This document shows positions 29,233 through 36,330 of a DNA stretch of 64,000 nt, one piece after another (the stretch's first letter is position 1; every line of letters begins with the position of its first letter). Source of the DNA: an uncultured Bacteroides sp. (GTDB lineage: Bacteria > Bacteroidota > Bacteroidia > Bacteroidales > Bacteroidaceae); the NCBI GenBank assembly GCA_949296575.1, contig CASFPE010000015.1, forward strand, positions 33,611 to 97,610, read 5' to 3'. Position numbers and translations under genes: made by a program. The notes under the pieces are model-generated. The model made no database searches. It was not told where the DNA came from and saw only the letters and a list, made by a program, of their open reading frames with translations.

Positions 29233-30435
29233 ATGGCACACTGCAAATTCCATTTAGACACAAGAAGCAAGCGGAAAGACGGAACTTCGCCTGTAAAAAT
29301 TTACGTAAAGCACAGGGGCGCGTTCTTCCTTTCAACTGATTTTTATGCATCGGAGGAAAACTGGGACGGGAACGAATACAAAAGCAACACCGATGTTTAC
29401 AGGAACAGAAATTCAGCATTGAGGGCGACAATCATGCGGGTTGACAATGAGATTATGAATTTGATAAGGTCCGGCGAAATCATGAAAATGACAGACAATG
29501 CATTGAAAGGGCATTTGAAAGAGGTTTTGGAAGGAAGCTTTTCAAAGAAAAAATTGTTTATTGATTATTTGGATGAATTTGTTGGCAAGAAAGCGAATGA
29601 CGGCACAAAAACGGTCTATGCGACAACGAGGAACAAAATAACTGCTTTCGACAAGTATTGCACATTGGAGGCCATTGACAAGAAATGGCTGGAGAGATTT
29701 GAAAAATGGATGTCGGAAAGCGGGATGTCCACAAACGCATATGCCATACATTTGCGGAACGTCCGGGCGATTTTCAATTATTGCATTGATGAGGAATACA
29801 CGACGCTTTACCCGTTCCGAAAATTCAAGATAAGGAAAGAGGAAACCCGGAAAAGGTGCTTGACGGTGGAACAGCTCAGGAAATTGCGGGATTACCCGGT
29901 GGAAGAATACCAAGAAAGGTACAGGGACATATTCATGCTGATGTTCTACCTCATAGGGATTAACGCAGCAGACTTGTTCCGCGCCAAAAAATCCGATGTG
30001 GCAAATGGAAGGCTGGAGTACAAGAGGGCGAAAACGGGAAAACTTTATTCTGTAAATATAGAGCCGGAAGCGCGGGAAATAATCAGCAAGTATCCAGGGA
30101 AAGGCGGGTATCTGCTTGACGTTCTTGACTCGTATTCCAATTACAAAGATTTCCTCCACCGCATGAACATCGGGTTGCAGCAGATCGGGGAAACGGAGCG
30201 CGTAGGGCGTGGCGGGAAGAAAGTGCGCAATTCCGCTTTCCCCGGAATTTCCTCATATTGGACGCGCCACACGTGGGCTACTCTGGCCGCTTCCTTGGAT
30301 ATCCCGAAAGAAACGATTTCGGAGGCTTTGGGGCATAGCATCGGTTCGCCTGTCACTTCGATATACATCAAGTTCGACAACAGGAAAGTCGACGAGGCAA
30401 ACAGGAAGGTGATAGATTTTGTGAACGGGAAGTAA
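29233..30435 (+). CDS. Tyrosine recombinase (phage integrase)
   Basis: This 400-residue protein starts MAHCKFHLDTRSKRKDG, an arm-binding N-terminus usual for Bacteroidota integrases. A SAM-like core-binding domain (about 100-200) and a catalytic domain ending EALGHSIG...SIYIKFD follow. The C-terminal Arg-His (WTRHTWAT), Gly-His and nucleophile Tyr are present. The first catalytic Arg position reads LIGINAADLFRAK, without the usual Arg before the acidic residue, and the His before RHT is Tyr, as in some Bacteroidota integrases. It sits 337 bp after tRNA-Gly(CCC), as expected for an enzyme acting at that tRNA. A longer frame from 29194 has a weaker start. Confidence 0.9.
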   Translation: MAHCKFHLDTRSKRKDGTSPVKIYVKHRGAFFLSTDFYASEENWDGNEYKSNTDVYRNRNSALRATIMRVDNEIMNLIRSGEIMKMTDNALKGHLKEVLEGSFSKKKLFIDYLDEFVGKKANDGTKTVYATTRNKITAFDKYCTLEAIDKKWLERFEKWMSESGMSTNAYAIHLRNVRAIFNYCIDEEYTTLYPFRKFKIRKEETRKRCLTVEQLRKLRDYPVEEYQERYRDIFMLMFYLIGINAADLFRAKKSDVANGRLEYKRAKTGKLYSVNIEPEAREIISKYPGKGGYLLDVLDSYSNYKDFLHRMNIGLQQIGETERVGRGGKKVRNSAFPGISSYWTRHTWATLAASLDIPKETISEALGHSIGSPVTSIYIKFDNRKVDEANRKVIDFVNGK

Positions 30436-30436
30436 A

Positions 30437-30838
30437 TTACTTCCCGTAATTTTCGGCAAACTTCCTTGCGGCATTCAAGGCTTCAGAAAGTTGTTCCCGG
30501 TCGCAATCGTCTTGTATTTCCAATGTGAACTTCGGGAACTTATTCCGAATTAGCAGCATGCGGTCGTTTTCATCGTCCTGCCTGAACTCGAACACCGGGG
30601 TTGGAAGCGCGATGCTGTACCAGTGCGTGAACATGTAATCCCCCATTTCCCGCAACACGCGGGCGATTCCTTGCGCCCCAAGCTTTCCGATGGCCGATTT
30701 TTCATCATCAATGAATGTGACTTTCTGGCTCTCGTTGAACTCGTGTTCCTTGAACTTGACGACAATCAAATTCTCGGCATCAGTCAAGACCCACCATCCA
30801 GGCAGGTCTTGGCTTTTCTTTAAAACAAATCTTTCCAT
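30437..30838 (-). CDS. Hypothetical phage protein, 133 aa
   Basis: No family recognised. It is an acidic soluble protein starting MERFVLKKSQDLPGWWVLTD, with a possible alpha-helical tail (EALNAARKFAENYGK). It is convergent with the integrase, with only 1 bp between stop codons. It belongs to the leftward early block. Confidence 0.7.
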   Translation of the reverse strand: MERFVLKKSQDLPGWWVLTDAENLIVVKFKEHEFNESQKVTFIDDEKSAIGKLGAQGIARVLREMGDYMFTHWYSIALPTPVFEFRQDDENDRMLLIRNKFPKFTLEIQDDCDREQLSEALNAARKFAENYGK

Positions 30839-30841
30839 GAA

Positions 30842-31069
30842 TTATAAGTTATGCCTCTCTCTGATGATTTCAATGAAAAGTGCCATTGCACTTTCTCTGT
30901 CATATACGTCCTCGCAGGCTGAATCGTCATGAACAAGGTCGTAATTGGAATTATCTTCATTATAGACTACGAGGCGGTAATATCCGCTGATGGACTCGTT
31001 AAGGCCGTACTTTACACCGCTTTCTCTGACGACCTCATTGAATTGTTCTTCGATTGAATTGAATAGCAT
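30842..31069 (-). CDS. Hypothetical phage protein, 75 aa
   Basis: No family recognised. It is a small acidic protein (MLFNSIEEQFNEVVRESG...) with no signal or membrane segment. It starts 3 bp before the next minus-strand gene, so the two are probably co-transcribed. Confidence 0.6.
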   Translation of the reverse strand: MLFNSIEEQFNEVVRESGVKYGLNESISGYYRLVVYNEDNSNYDLVHDDSACEDVYDRESAMALFIEIIRERHNL

Positions 31070-31129
31070 AATTGAATACAGTTTCTACGTGTGTCTCACG
31101 GCTATGCAACAGCAATTAATTATGATTTG

Positions 31130-31990
31130 TCACTTGAATTGGCGGAAATAGCCCAGCACGTTTTCCGGCAGCCTTCGGAGGCCGCACACGATGTACTTTT
31201 CCGTCATGTTCGTGTTCGCATGGCCCATCAGCATGGTTATGCTGCACATGTCCGCCCCGCGTAAGTACAAGTTCGTGGCGAAGCTCCTCCGCGCGGTGTG
31301 TGAGGATATGAATTGCCATTTCTGCCCTTCGCACATTTCCCCGGCCTGGTAAAGCTTCATTTCCTCGTTGATTCCGGCGGCGCGGCATATTCCGCGCAAT
31401 GCCGCATTGAACGTTGGGTCTGAAACTGTTTTCCCTGACAGGCCGTTCCGCTCGTTTTCTTCAAGTATGCGGCGCACTGCCGGTGCCAGCGGTATTTCCG
31501 ATTTGATGTGCGTTTTCTGCGACACGTACACCAAGGAACCACCGATGATGTTCTTTTCAGAGAAGTTCACATAGTCGCTGTGCCTTGCCCCGGTCAACGC
31601 CCCCAGCAGGAATTGGTTTTTCACAAGCCTTTCAAGGCCGTTTTTAGGCTCGTATTCCATCAGTTTCGTTATTTCCTTGTCGGTAAGCCACGTTTGCTGC
31701 GAAACGTCGCTCTTGGGGCTTAAAATGGCCTCGTAGCCTTTAGGCAATTCCATAACGTCGCTGTACAAGTTCAACACGGATTTCACCATGGCGCAATAGG
31801 TCTTCACGCTGGTGTTTGCGAGCCTTCCCCTCATGTGTTCCACGAACGCGGCCAAATTCGCCTTTGTCACGTTCTCCCATGTGGCCGGGCAATGGTTCGC
31901 GGCCTCGAACATTCCGAGTATTTTCGCGTATTTCGGGTATTTTTCCGCGAAAGCCTCATTCAGTTCTTTTTTCGGTTTCTTCGTCCTCAT
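31130..31990 (-). CDS. Second tyrosine recombinase
   Basis: This 286-residue protein has a short core-binding domain (about 1-105) and a catalytic domain with all expected residues: Arg in LTGARHSD, Lys in SQKTHIKSE, His-x-x-Arg in SHTARRSF, His in MGHANTNMTEKYIV and the Tyr nucleophile in that segment. No arm-binding domain precedes it. It is translated from a mini-operon with a membrane protein and a tiny DNA-binding-like protein (31956-32123), which overlaps its start by 35 bp. Its job beside a separate integrase is unknown; site-specific inversion, dimer resolution or a second integration event are possible. Confidence 0.88.
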   Translation of the reverse strand: MRTKKPKKELNEAFAEKYPKYAKILGMFEAANHCPATWENVTKANLAAFVEHMRGRLANTSVKTYCAMVKSVLNLYSDVMELPKGYEAILSPKSDVSQQTWLTDKEITKLMEYEPKNGLERLVKNQFLLGALTGARHSDYVNFSEKNIIGGSLVYVSQKTHIKSEIPLAPAVRRILEENERNGLSGKTVSDPTFNAALRGICRAAGINEEMKLYQAGEMCEGQKWQFISSHTARRSFATNLYLRGADMCSITMLMGHANTNMTEKYIVCGLRRLPENVLGYFRQFK

Positions 31991-32123
31991 GCTGAAGCCC
32001 TTTCCATACCATTTTGTTTATAAACCTTGATTTGTTCGGCTGCCTGTTGATGATTTCGGCCAATTCCAAATCGAAACGTATGCAATAGTTTTTGCTTTTC
32101 TTTCCTGTTCCTTTCTTCCTCAT
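31956..32123 (-). CDS. Small ribbon-helix-helix-like protein, 55 aa
   Basis: An open frame below the usual length cut-off. A perfect AGGAGG lies 7 nt before the ATG at 32123, and the ATG overlaps the stop of the upstream gene (ATGA). The product is basic at its start (MRKKGTGKKSKN) and continues YCIRFDLELAEIINRQPNKS with RFINKMVWKGL, a strand-helix-helix pattern like short RHH regulators. It may control or assist the recombinase encoded next. The fold is a judgement from pattern only. Confidence 0.7.
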   Translation of the reverse strand: MRKKGTGKKSKNYCIRFDLELAEIINRQPNKSRFINKMVWKGLQHEDEETEKRTE

Positions 32124-32353
32124 TGTTTGTCCTCCTTTTTTGTCGTTTCTTCGTTGTGCTTTAAAGGCCGTCCTTTATAGTCAACAATATTCCCGTCTTT
32201 GTCCAAGTAGATGTTCTTTCTTGTCATCCATATACCATTTGCAATTGCTGCGACGACTATAAACGCGAACATGCCTAAAACGAACCCCCAACTGTCGGAA
32301 TACCCGACGGCCAAAATGAAAATGACGATTGCCCAAAGAATTATTCCTATCAT
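32120..32353 (-). CDS. Small two-helix membrane protein, 77 aa
   Basis: Two strong hydrophobic segments (residues 2-18 and 24-43), followed by a charged cytoplasmic-type tail that includes NIYLDKDGNIVDYKGRPLK. No family recognised. It is the first gene of a three-gene unit leading to the second recombinase, directly behind the promoter at 32380-32410. Confidence 0.7.
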   Translation of the reverse strand: MIGIILWAIVIFILAVGYSDSWGFVLGMFAFIVVAAIANGIWMTRKNIYLDKDGNIVDYKGRPLKHNEETTKKEDKQ

Positions 32354-32379
32354 AGTTTTTTGATTTTAAAGTGTGATAC

Positions 32380-32410
32380 AAATATATTGATTGTTTTTTG
32401 ATTTCGCAAA
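32380..32410 (-). promoter_or_regulatory. Promoter of the second-recombinase operon
   Basis: On the minus strand TTTG (32410-32407), a 19-bp spacer and TATATTTG (32387-32380). This is a full consensus Bacteroidota promoter. Confidence 0.8.
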
Positions 32411-32430
32411 CGGGATAATGGTTTTGCCCG

Positions 32431-32628
32431 TTATTCATGCAGAATGCTTCTTAATTCGTTTATGGTGAATGTCCCTTCCAGTTCGGAAGGCAGTTCCCTG
32501 TGCCTTATAAGGCATTTGTAAAGCCCGTTTTTGGTACGTTCATACCATTTCACCGATATTTCCGGGTCGTTGAAATAGAAATCTTCCATTTCTTGTCGCC
32601 CTGCCTTTATTTTTATCCAGCTTTCCAT
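32431..32628 (-). CDS. Hypothetical phage protein, 65 aa
   Basis: No family recognised. It is a soluble protein beginning MESWIKIKAGRQEM. A 6-bp hairpin (AACGGG/CCCGTT, 32409-32432) overlaps its stop and may mark the 3' end. Confidence 0.6.
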   Translation of the reverse strand: MESWIKIKAGRQEMEDFYFNDPEISVKWYERTKNGLYKCLIRHRELPSELEGTFTINELRSILHE

Positions 32629-32639
32629 TTTTAAATGAT

Positions 32640-32810
32640 TTATTTGTCGTTTATCGGATAAAATTCCACATTTTCAAAGTCATCAGCCGATAAGACCACA
32701 TCGCCATTATAATACATGTCTTCCAGCTTTTCCCACGCTTTTTCGCTGTCATCCGCTTCTATTTCAATCACGCGGGCGAGTGTTTCCACAATTTTATATT
32801 GATATTTCAT
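32640..32810 (-). CDS. DpnD/PcfM-like small protein, 56 aa
   Basis: The frame starts MKYQYKIVETLARVIEIEAD and ends FENVEFYPINDK, with the central helix SEKAWEKLEDMY. The length and the pattern of a strand, a long helix and a second strand match small DpnD/PcfM-type proteins common on Bacteroidota mobile DNA. Function is unknown. A folded leader (32830-32900) precedes it. Confidence 0.75.
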   Translation of the reverse strand: MKYQYKIVETLARVIEIEADDSEKAWEKLEDMYYNGDVVLSADDFENVEFYPINDK

Positions 32811-32829
32811 TTCTAAAGTTTTAAAGTTT

Positions 32830-32900
32830 GCCGGGAATCCGCCCGGCGCGGGTTCATGGTTTCATTCCCTATTACGGCATTACGCCCGGACTTTCCCGGG
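32830..32900 (-). promoter_or_regulatory. Structured leader before the DpnD-like gene
   Basis: Two strong hairpins lie in the 140-bp gap: GCCGGG/CCCGGC (32830-32847, loop 6) and CCCGG/CCGGG (32885-32900, loop 6). The first is 20 nt from the start codon. The layout resembles the leaders at 34740, 35277, 35616 and 36081, but the AATTACTAAT box is not present. Confidence 0.55.
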
Positions 32901-32951
32901 TGTTTGCGCACTCCGTTTTTTATATGGCTTGTTTTATCCGCCCGTCATCGT

Positions 32952-34709
32952 TCAAAATTCCGTTAAGGTGTTCGGCGCGTTGTTCGCTTCTTCTTTTGTC
33001 TGGTAGAAGTCGCATGCGGCATTGTCCAGCGTGTCGATGACATGGAAGCACCCGAATTTGTCCGGCTTGTCGTTCACAGTATAACGTTTCCCTGTTACCA
33101 TCTTTTCGTAAAACTCCACATTCGCGGGCAATTCTTTCGGAGTTATGGAAAACGTTTGCGCCTCTAACTTGTTGTTCGTTTCTATGATTCCCGGTAATGC
33201 CTTATACAAGGAACTTTCCGGGCTTATTCCATCGTATTGCACGCCGTATTTGCGTCCATCATCTAAAAAACCATCGTAATTTACCACGTATTTAACGGCT
33301 CCAACATTATACATGATATCGTAGCATTTTTGAAATTCTTCGAAATGTATTTCTTTATTAGATACCTGCTTTTCAGGTCTTATTACGTCCATGTACTTTA
33401 CTTCTTTTTCGGCAATATCTTTAGGGCATTTTCTCAGATTCCCAATGCAGCAGACGCCGTTTGAATTTAACCGAACTTCTGCAAGGTCGTAAAACGCCAA
33501 TATAATTCCTATTTCCCCGCACTGGTCAAACGCAACTTCTCCCAGCTTAAAGCCGTCCATCTCATCGCATACGCTTTCATAATCGACTAAACCGTATTTC
33601 TCATAGTCTGGAATAACAAGCGTTTCCGTATCTTCTACTTCTTTGGTTGCTTCTTTTAGCCATTCTTCAAAGGAAACGGCTTCATCAATGGTAGCAAAAT
33701 TTATACGCAGTTCATCGCTACCATCGGAGCAAACACGATGTCCTCGATATTCGTTGAATTTTTCGGCTAAATTGTACGCTTCATCATAAGTTAACTCGTC
33801 TTCGTAATAATATACGCCTGTCATATAATCGTCAATGTGCGAACCACACCAAGAATATAGATATAAGTTTGTATCATTTCCATTCACGGATATATTAACG
33901 GTTAACTCGCATTCGGTTGTATCCACGCTTTCCGGAATCATACGGACGTTGTTAATGCTGTTATTTATCATTTCGCCAAATTCTTCTTTGCATTCAAAAT
34001 ATAATTCATCCTCTTTAGAGGACGGAGCGAGCAACGCCCGAACCTTGTCCGCCTGCTTCTTGCTGAATATCCACCCCGCGCGCTTTCCTTCTCCATATCT
34101 TAACGCCGGGTTGAATTTGCCGCCCAACTCTTTAAACTGGTCTTTTTTCTCTTTCGTTTCTCCAAAAACTGCGATTGCTTTTTCTGAATAGTCCACGATT
34201 TCCAGACCCTCAACGCTGGAAGCTTCCACCGGTTCGGCTTTCGGTTCTTCCTGTTTTGGTCCTTTCACTTTCTTTGCTTTCGGCTCTATTACTGTATAAT
34301 CGTCGTCGATTTCAATTTTTAAGTAAAAATTTGTGTCGAAATAGTCCTGCATCCCGTCCGAATCATCGTAACGGAATGATGCAGCATAAGACGTTACGCC
34401 GTCCAACGCGGCGAACACTTCAGGCATAAACCCGTCCTTTCCCCAACTCTTTACGCTGCTCATAGTCTCGAACCGTCCACGGTTTGCCAATTTCGAGCCC
34501 TCCACGAACGGGGCGCACGGCCCGGACTTCAATACAATATACATCGAATCCGTGTACATGGACCATTCAGTACGCACGGAGAACTTGAACGCCGGGAAAT
34601 TCTTTTTTGCAAATTCACGCACTTTTTTAGCGATGTCTTTAGTTTGTAATTTGCTGTCATAGTTGGAACCAGCCCACCCGTTGGCGGTGTAGAAATTCAT
34701 CTTTGCCAT
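32952..34709 (-). CDS. Large LPD29-like phage/mobile-element protein
   Basis: This 585-residue acidic protein starts MAKMNFYTANGWAGSNYDSK. Its N-terminal 140 residues resemble the LPD29 (large polyvalent protein-associated) domain: helix KKVREFAKKNFPAFKFSVRT, then SMYIVLKSGP. A second module near residues 185-235 (YSEKAIAVFGETKEKKDQF, then GGKFNPALRYGEGKRAGWIF) recurs in Bacteroidota mobile-element proteins. The rest is unrecognised. Such polyvalent proteins are thought to travel into the new host with the DNA; that is family knowledge, not shown here. Its leader carries the three-way-junction element at 34740. Confidence 0.75.
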   Translation of the reverse strand: MAKMNFYTANGWAGSNYDSKLQTKDIAKKVREFAKKNFPAFKFSVRTEWSMYTDSMYIVLKSGPCAPFVEGSKLANRGRFETMSSVKSWGKDGFMPEVFAALDGVTSYAASFRYDDSDGMQDYFDTNFYLKIEIDDDYTVIEPKAKKVKGPKQEEPKAEPVEASSVEGLEIVDYSEKAIAVFGETKEKKDQFKELGGKFNPALRYGEGKRAGWIFSKKQADKVRALLAPSSKEDELYFECKEEFGEMINNSINNVRMIPESVDTTECELTVNISVNGNDTNLYLYSWCGSHIDDYMTGVYYYEDELTYDEAYNLAEKFNEYRGHRVCSDGSDELRINFATIDEAVSFEEWLKEATKEVEDTETLVIPDYEKYGLVDYESVCDEMDGFKLGEVAFDQCGEIGIILAFYDLAEVRLNSNGVCCIGNLRKCPKDIAEKEVKYMDVIRPEKQVSNKEIHFEEFQKCYDIMYNVGAVKYVVNYDGFLDDGRKYGVQYDGISPESSLYKALPGIIETNNKLEAQTFSITPKELPANVEFYEKMVTGKRYTVNDKPDKFGCFHVIDTLDNAACDFYQTKEEANNAPNTLTEF

Positions 34710-34720
34710 AATTGTAACAT

Positions 34721-34786
34721 TTAATGATTAGTAATTTGTGCGCGTCCCGGAACTTGAACCGGGTGCAACGCCTGAACGTTTCACGC
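34721..34786 (-). promoter_or_regulatory. Leader element A: three-way-junction RNA plus conserved box
   Basis: On the mRNA strand a 47-nt structure (34786-34740) has an outer 5-bp stem GCGTG/CGCGC, hairpin AACG/CGTT and hairpin CCCGG/CCGGG with loop TTCAAGTT. The box AATTACTAATCATTAA (34736-34721) follows, and the ATG is 11 nt further on. The stop of the upstream gene (34783-34781) lies in the outer stem. It is 44/47 identical to element B. Confidence 0.8.
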
Positions 34787-35245
34787 TTTGACAAATTCAG
34801 AAAATAAAGGGAGTTTATCTAATGTCATTGTAGAAGAACGCCCGCCGTAATATCCTTTTTTGTATCCTCCGAAATCTTTTGCAAAGTGAAGTTCTATATT
34901 AAATTCTTTTCCATTTTCATATTTACACAATGCAAATTCATATATTTCTTCATTCGCTTTCTTTTTCAACCAATTCAAACTATTTACGGCCTGTTTCCAT
35001 TCATTTTGCTTTTGCTCAAATTCCCATTCTGTTTTTAAGTCGAAATAGATGGACTTATTAAGCAGTTTTTTAACGCACGACAAGCCAACATTATATATTT
35101 TGCCATCACTTTTTCCTTTGATAGTGGCAATATTAAATATTGTACGCCCGCAATCATCACAGGTTAATGGAGTTCCGTTTTCAACTGTTTGCATACACAC
35201 GTTGATTAACCCGTATTCCTGAACTGGTAAATTCCCTTTTTTCAT
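34781..35245 (-). CDS. Hypothetical phage protein with zinc-ribbon-like cysteines, 154 aa
   Basis: This 154-residue protein has cysteine pairs in LTCDDCGRTI and GLSCVKKLL that could bind zinc. The rest is helical and charged. No family is named with confidence. It starts behind leader element B and its stop codon is inside leader element A. Confidence 0.7.
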   Translation of the reverse strand: MKKGNLPVQEYGLINVCMQTVENGTPLTCDDCGRTIFNIATIKGKSDGKIYNVGLSCVKKLLNKSIYFDLKTEWEFEQKQNEWKQAVNSLNWLKKKANEEIYEFALCKYENGKEFNIELHFAKDFGGYKKGYYGGRSSTMTLDKLPLFSEFVKA

Positions 35246-35257
35246 AATTGTAATAGT

Positions 35258-35323
35258 TTAATGATTAGTAATTTGTGCGCGTCCCGGAACTCGAACCGGG
35301 CGCAACGCCTGAACGTTTCGCGC
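35258..35323 (-). promoter_or_regulatory. Leader element B: three-way-junction RNA plus conserved box
   Basis: On the mRNA strand the 47-nt structure (35323-35277) has outer stem GCGCG/CGCGC, hairpin AACG/CGTT and hairpin CCCGG/CCGGG with a T-arm-like loop TTCGAGTT. The AATTACTAATCATTAA box (35273-35258) follows, then the ATG after 12 nt. Compared with A, the outer-stem change G-C to U-G keeps pairing. Confidence 0.8.
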
Positions 35324-35355
35324 TATGCCTCCGTGAATACCCGGAAGGAATTTTG

Positions 35356-35586
35356 TTACATCCTGTTTCCGTATGCGTCCATCATTCCATTATAGTAATT
35401 ACTTATAATTACGTCGTTCCCGTCTTCTCCTTCCTTGTAATAGTAGTAATTGCAATTTTTCAAGTTATGGAATTTTTTTGCCTCTTTCGCGCTTGAATAA
35501 TAGCGGTTAACTTCGTATTTTCTCCAAATTGCGCGGTTGAACCTGCGTGCAACATTTTTTAGTTCGCTTTCGATAAAGATTTTCAT
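35356..35586 (-). CDS. Hypothetical phage protein, 76 aa
   Basis: No family recognised. It is rich in Tyr and Asn (NCNYYYYKEGEDGND) with a basic helical first half (ELKNVARRFNRAIWRKYEVN). It lies between leader elements B and C in the leftward operon. Confidence 0.6.
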   Translation of the reverse strand: MKIFIESELKNVARRFNRAIWRKYEVNRYYSSAKEAKKFHNLKNCNYYYYKEGEDGNDVIISNYYNGMMDAYGNRM

Positions 35587-35597
35587 AATTAAAAAAA

Positions 35598-35672
35598 TTA
35601 AATATTAGTAATTAGTTCCCGCGCTGCAACCGAATGCAGCCGGTTATAAGAACCGTACCAAGGTAGCGGGAA
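35598..35672 (-). promoter_or_regulatory. Leader element C: perfect tRNA-shaped cloverleaf plus conserved box
   Basis: A 57-nt four-way junction (35672-35616) has no unpaired base at the junction. The outer stem is TTCCCGC/GCGGGAA (7 bp). The arms are TACC/GGTA (4 bp, loop 2), CGGTT/AACCG (5 bp, loop 5) and GCTGCA/TGCAGC (6 bp, loop TTCGGT). The arm order 7-4-5-6 copies tRNA geometry but there is no variable loop and the loops are too short for a working tRNA. The AATTACTAATATTTAA box (35613-35598) follows. Confidence 0.85.
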
Positions 35673-35678
35673 TAGCTT

Positions 35679-36032
35679 TTATTTTTCTTGGAAATAATTA
35701 TATAATTGTTTCAAAAAGTCGTAGGCAATGGATCCGCGATTCTCATAAGGCGCATTGCTTATCTTGCTTTCGTATTTCCGACCTATTTCGGCTATTTTTT
35801 CATCATAGCGGCCGAAAGGTCTATAACCGGAAGTTATGCAGAAAAACAGCCCATCGCCTTCTATGCAATATACATCGCAATTCCATCCATATACGCCACG
35901 CGTATAATGGAATGATTTAGACGATTGCGGCAAATAGTTTTCCAGTCTTTCAATTGAACAATAACCGAATTGGACTACATTGTTTTTGCCAAAGTGTTCG
36001 TAAACTTCTTTTCTTGATGTCTTTGTTTTCAT
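35679..36032 (-). CDS. Hypothetical phage protein, 117 aa
   Basis: No family recognised. It is a soluble protein starting MKTKTSRKEVYEHFGKNN, with a Phe/Tyr-rich middle (YCIEGDGLFFCITSGYRPFG). It is the first gene of the leftward early block behind the promoter at 36299-36330 and ends 6 bp before leader element C. Confidence 0.65.
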   Translation of the reverse strand: MKTKTSRKEVYEHFGKNNVVQFGYCSIERLENYLPQSSKSFHYTRGVYGWNCDVYCIEGDGLFFCITSGYRPFGRYDEKIAEIGRKYESKISNAPYENRGSIAYDFLKQLYNYFQEK

Positions 36033-36046
36033 AATGCTATAAGTTT

Positions 36047-36105
36047 TTAATGTTAGTAATTCGCAAACCCATAGCGTGCCAGGAACCCAATTTTTGGAGG
36101 TTCCT
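36047..36105 (-). promoter_or_regulatory. Leader element D: hairpin plus conserved box
   Basis: Hairpin AGGAACC/GGTTCCT (36105-36081) and then the box AATTACTAACATTAA (36061-36047), 14 nt before the ATG at 36032. It is the fourth copy of the box in the same operon. Confidence 0.65.
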
Positions 36106-36139
36106 AAAAAAATAAGATTAGAAATTTGGAAGTGAAGAA

Positions 36140-36183
36140 TTAAAGAAGTACTTTTGCCCTGTCTGGGGGGGGTACTTCTTTAA
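36140..36183. repeat. 12-bp inverted repeat with G-run loop
   Basis: TTAAAGAAGTAC (36140-36151) and GTACTTCTTTAA (36172-36183) are perfect complements around a 20-nt loop that holds a run of eight G. Confidence 0.8.
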
Positions 36184-36200
36184 GTTCCTCCATCCGCTTG

Positions 36201-36237
36201 GAGTTCCAAGGGTGGCAACCTTTGGAACTCTTTTTTT
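36201..36237 (+). terminator. Rho-independent terminator on the plus strand
   Basis: A 12-bp stem (36201-36212 with 36219-36230, one G-T pair), a 6-nt loop and seven T. No plus-strand gene lies upstream in the phage early block, so it may end an antisense or small RNA that starts within 36050-36200. Confidence 0.75.
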
Positions 36238-36298
36238 CATCATCCTATCAATGCACGCCGTAAGATTCAAGGCTTTTTATTTCTTTTTTCTTACACTA

Positions 36299-36330
36299 CA
36301 AATGTACGAATTTTATTTGTATCGCAAAAA
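36299..36330 (-). promoter_or_regulatory. Leftward early promoter
   Basis: TACATTTG on the minus strand (36306-36299) fits the -7 box. A T-rich TTTTTGC (36330-36324) is the nearest -33-like element (spacer 17-20). The leader to the first ATG is about 260 nt and contains the hairpins at 36230-36081. Confidence 0.55.

Noticed and set aside
34740..35323. Elements A and B as true tRNA genes
   Set aside because: The T-like loop is 8 nt instead of 7, there is no 7-bp acceptor or anticodon arm of correct size, and they form three-way, not four-way, junctions.
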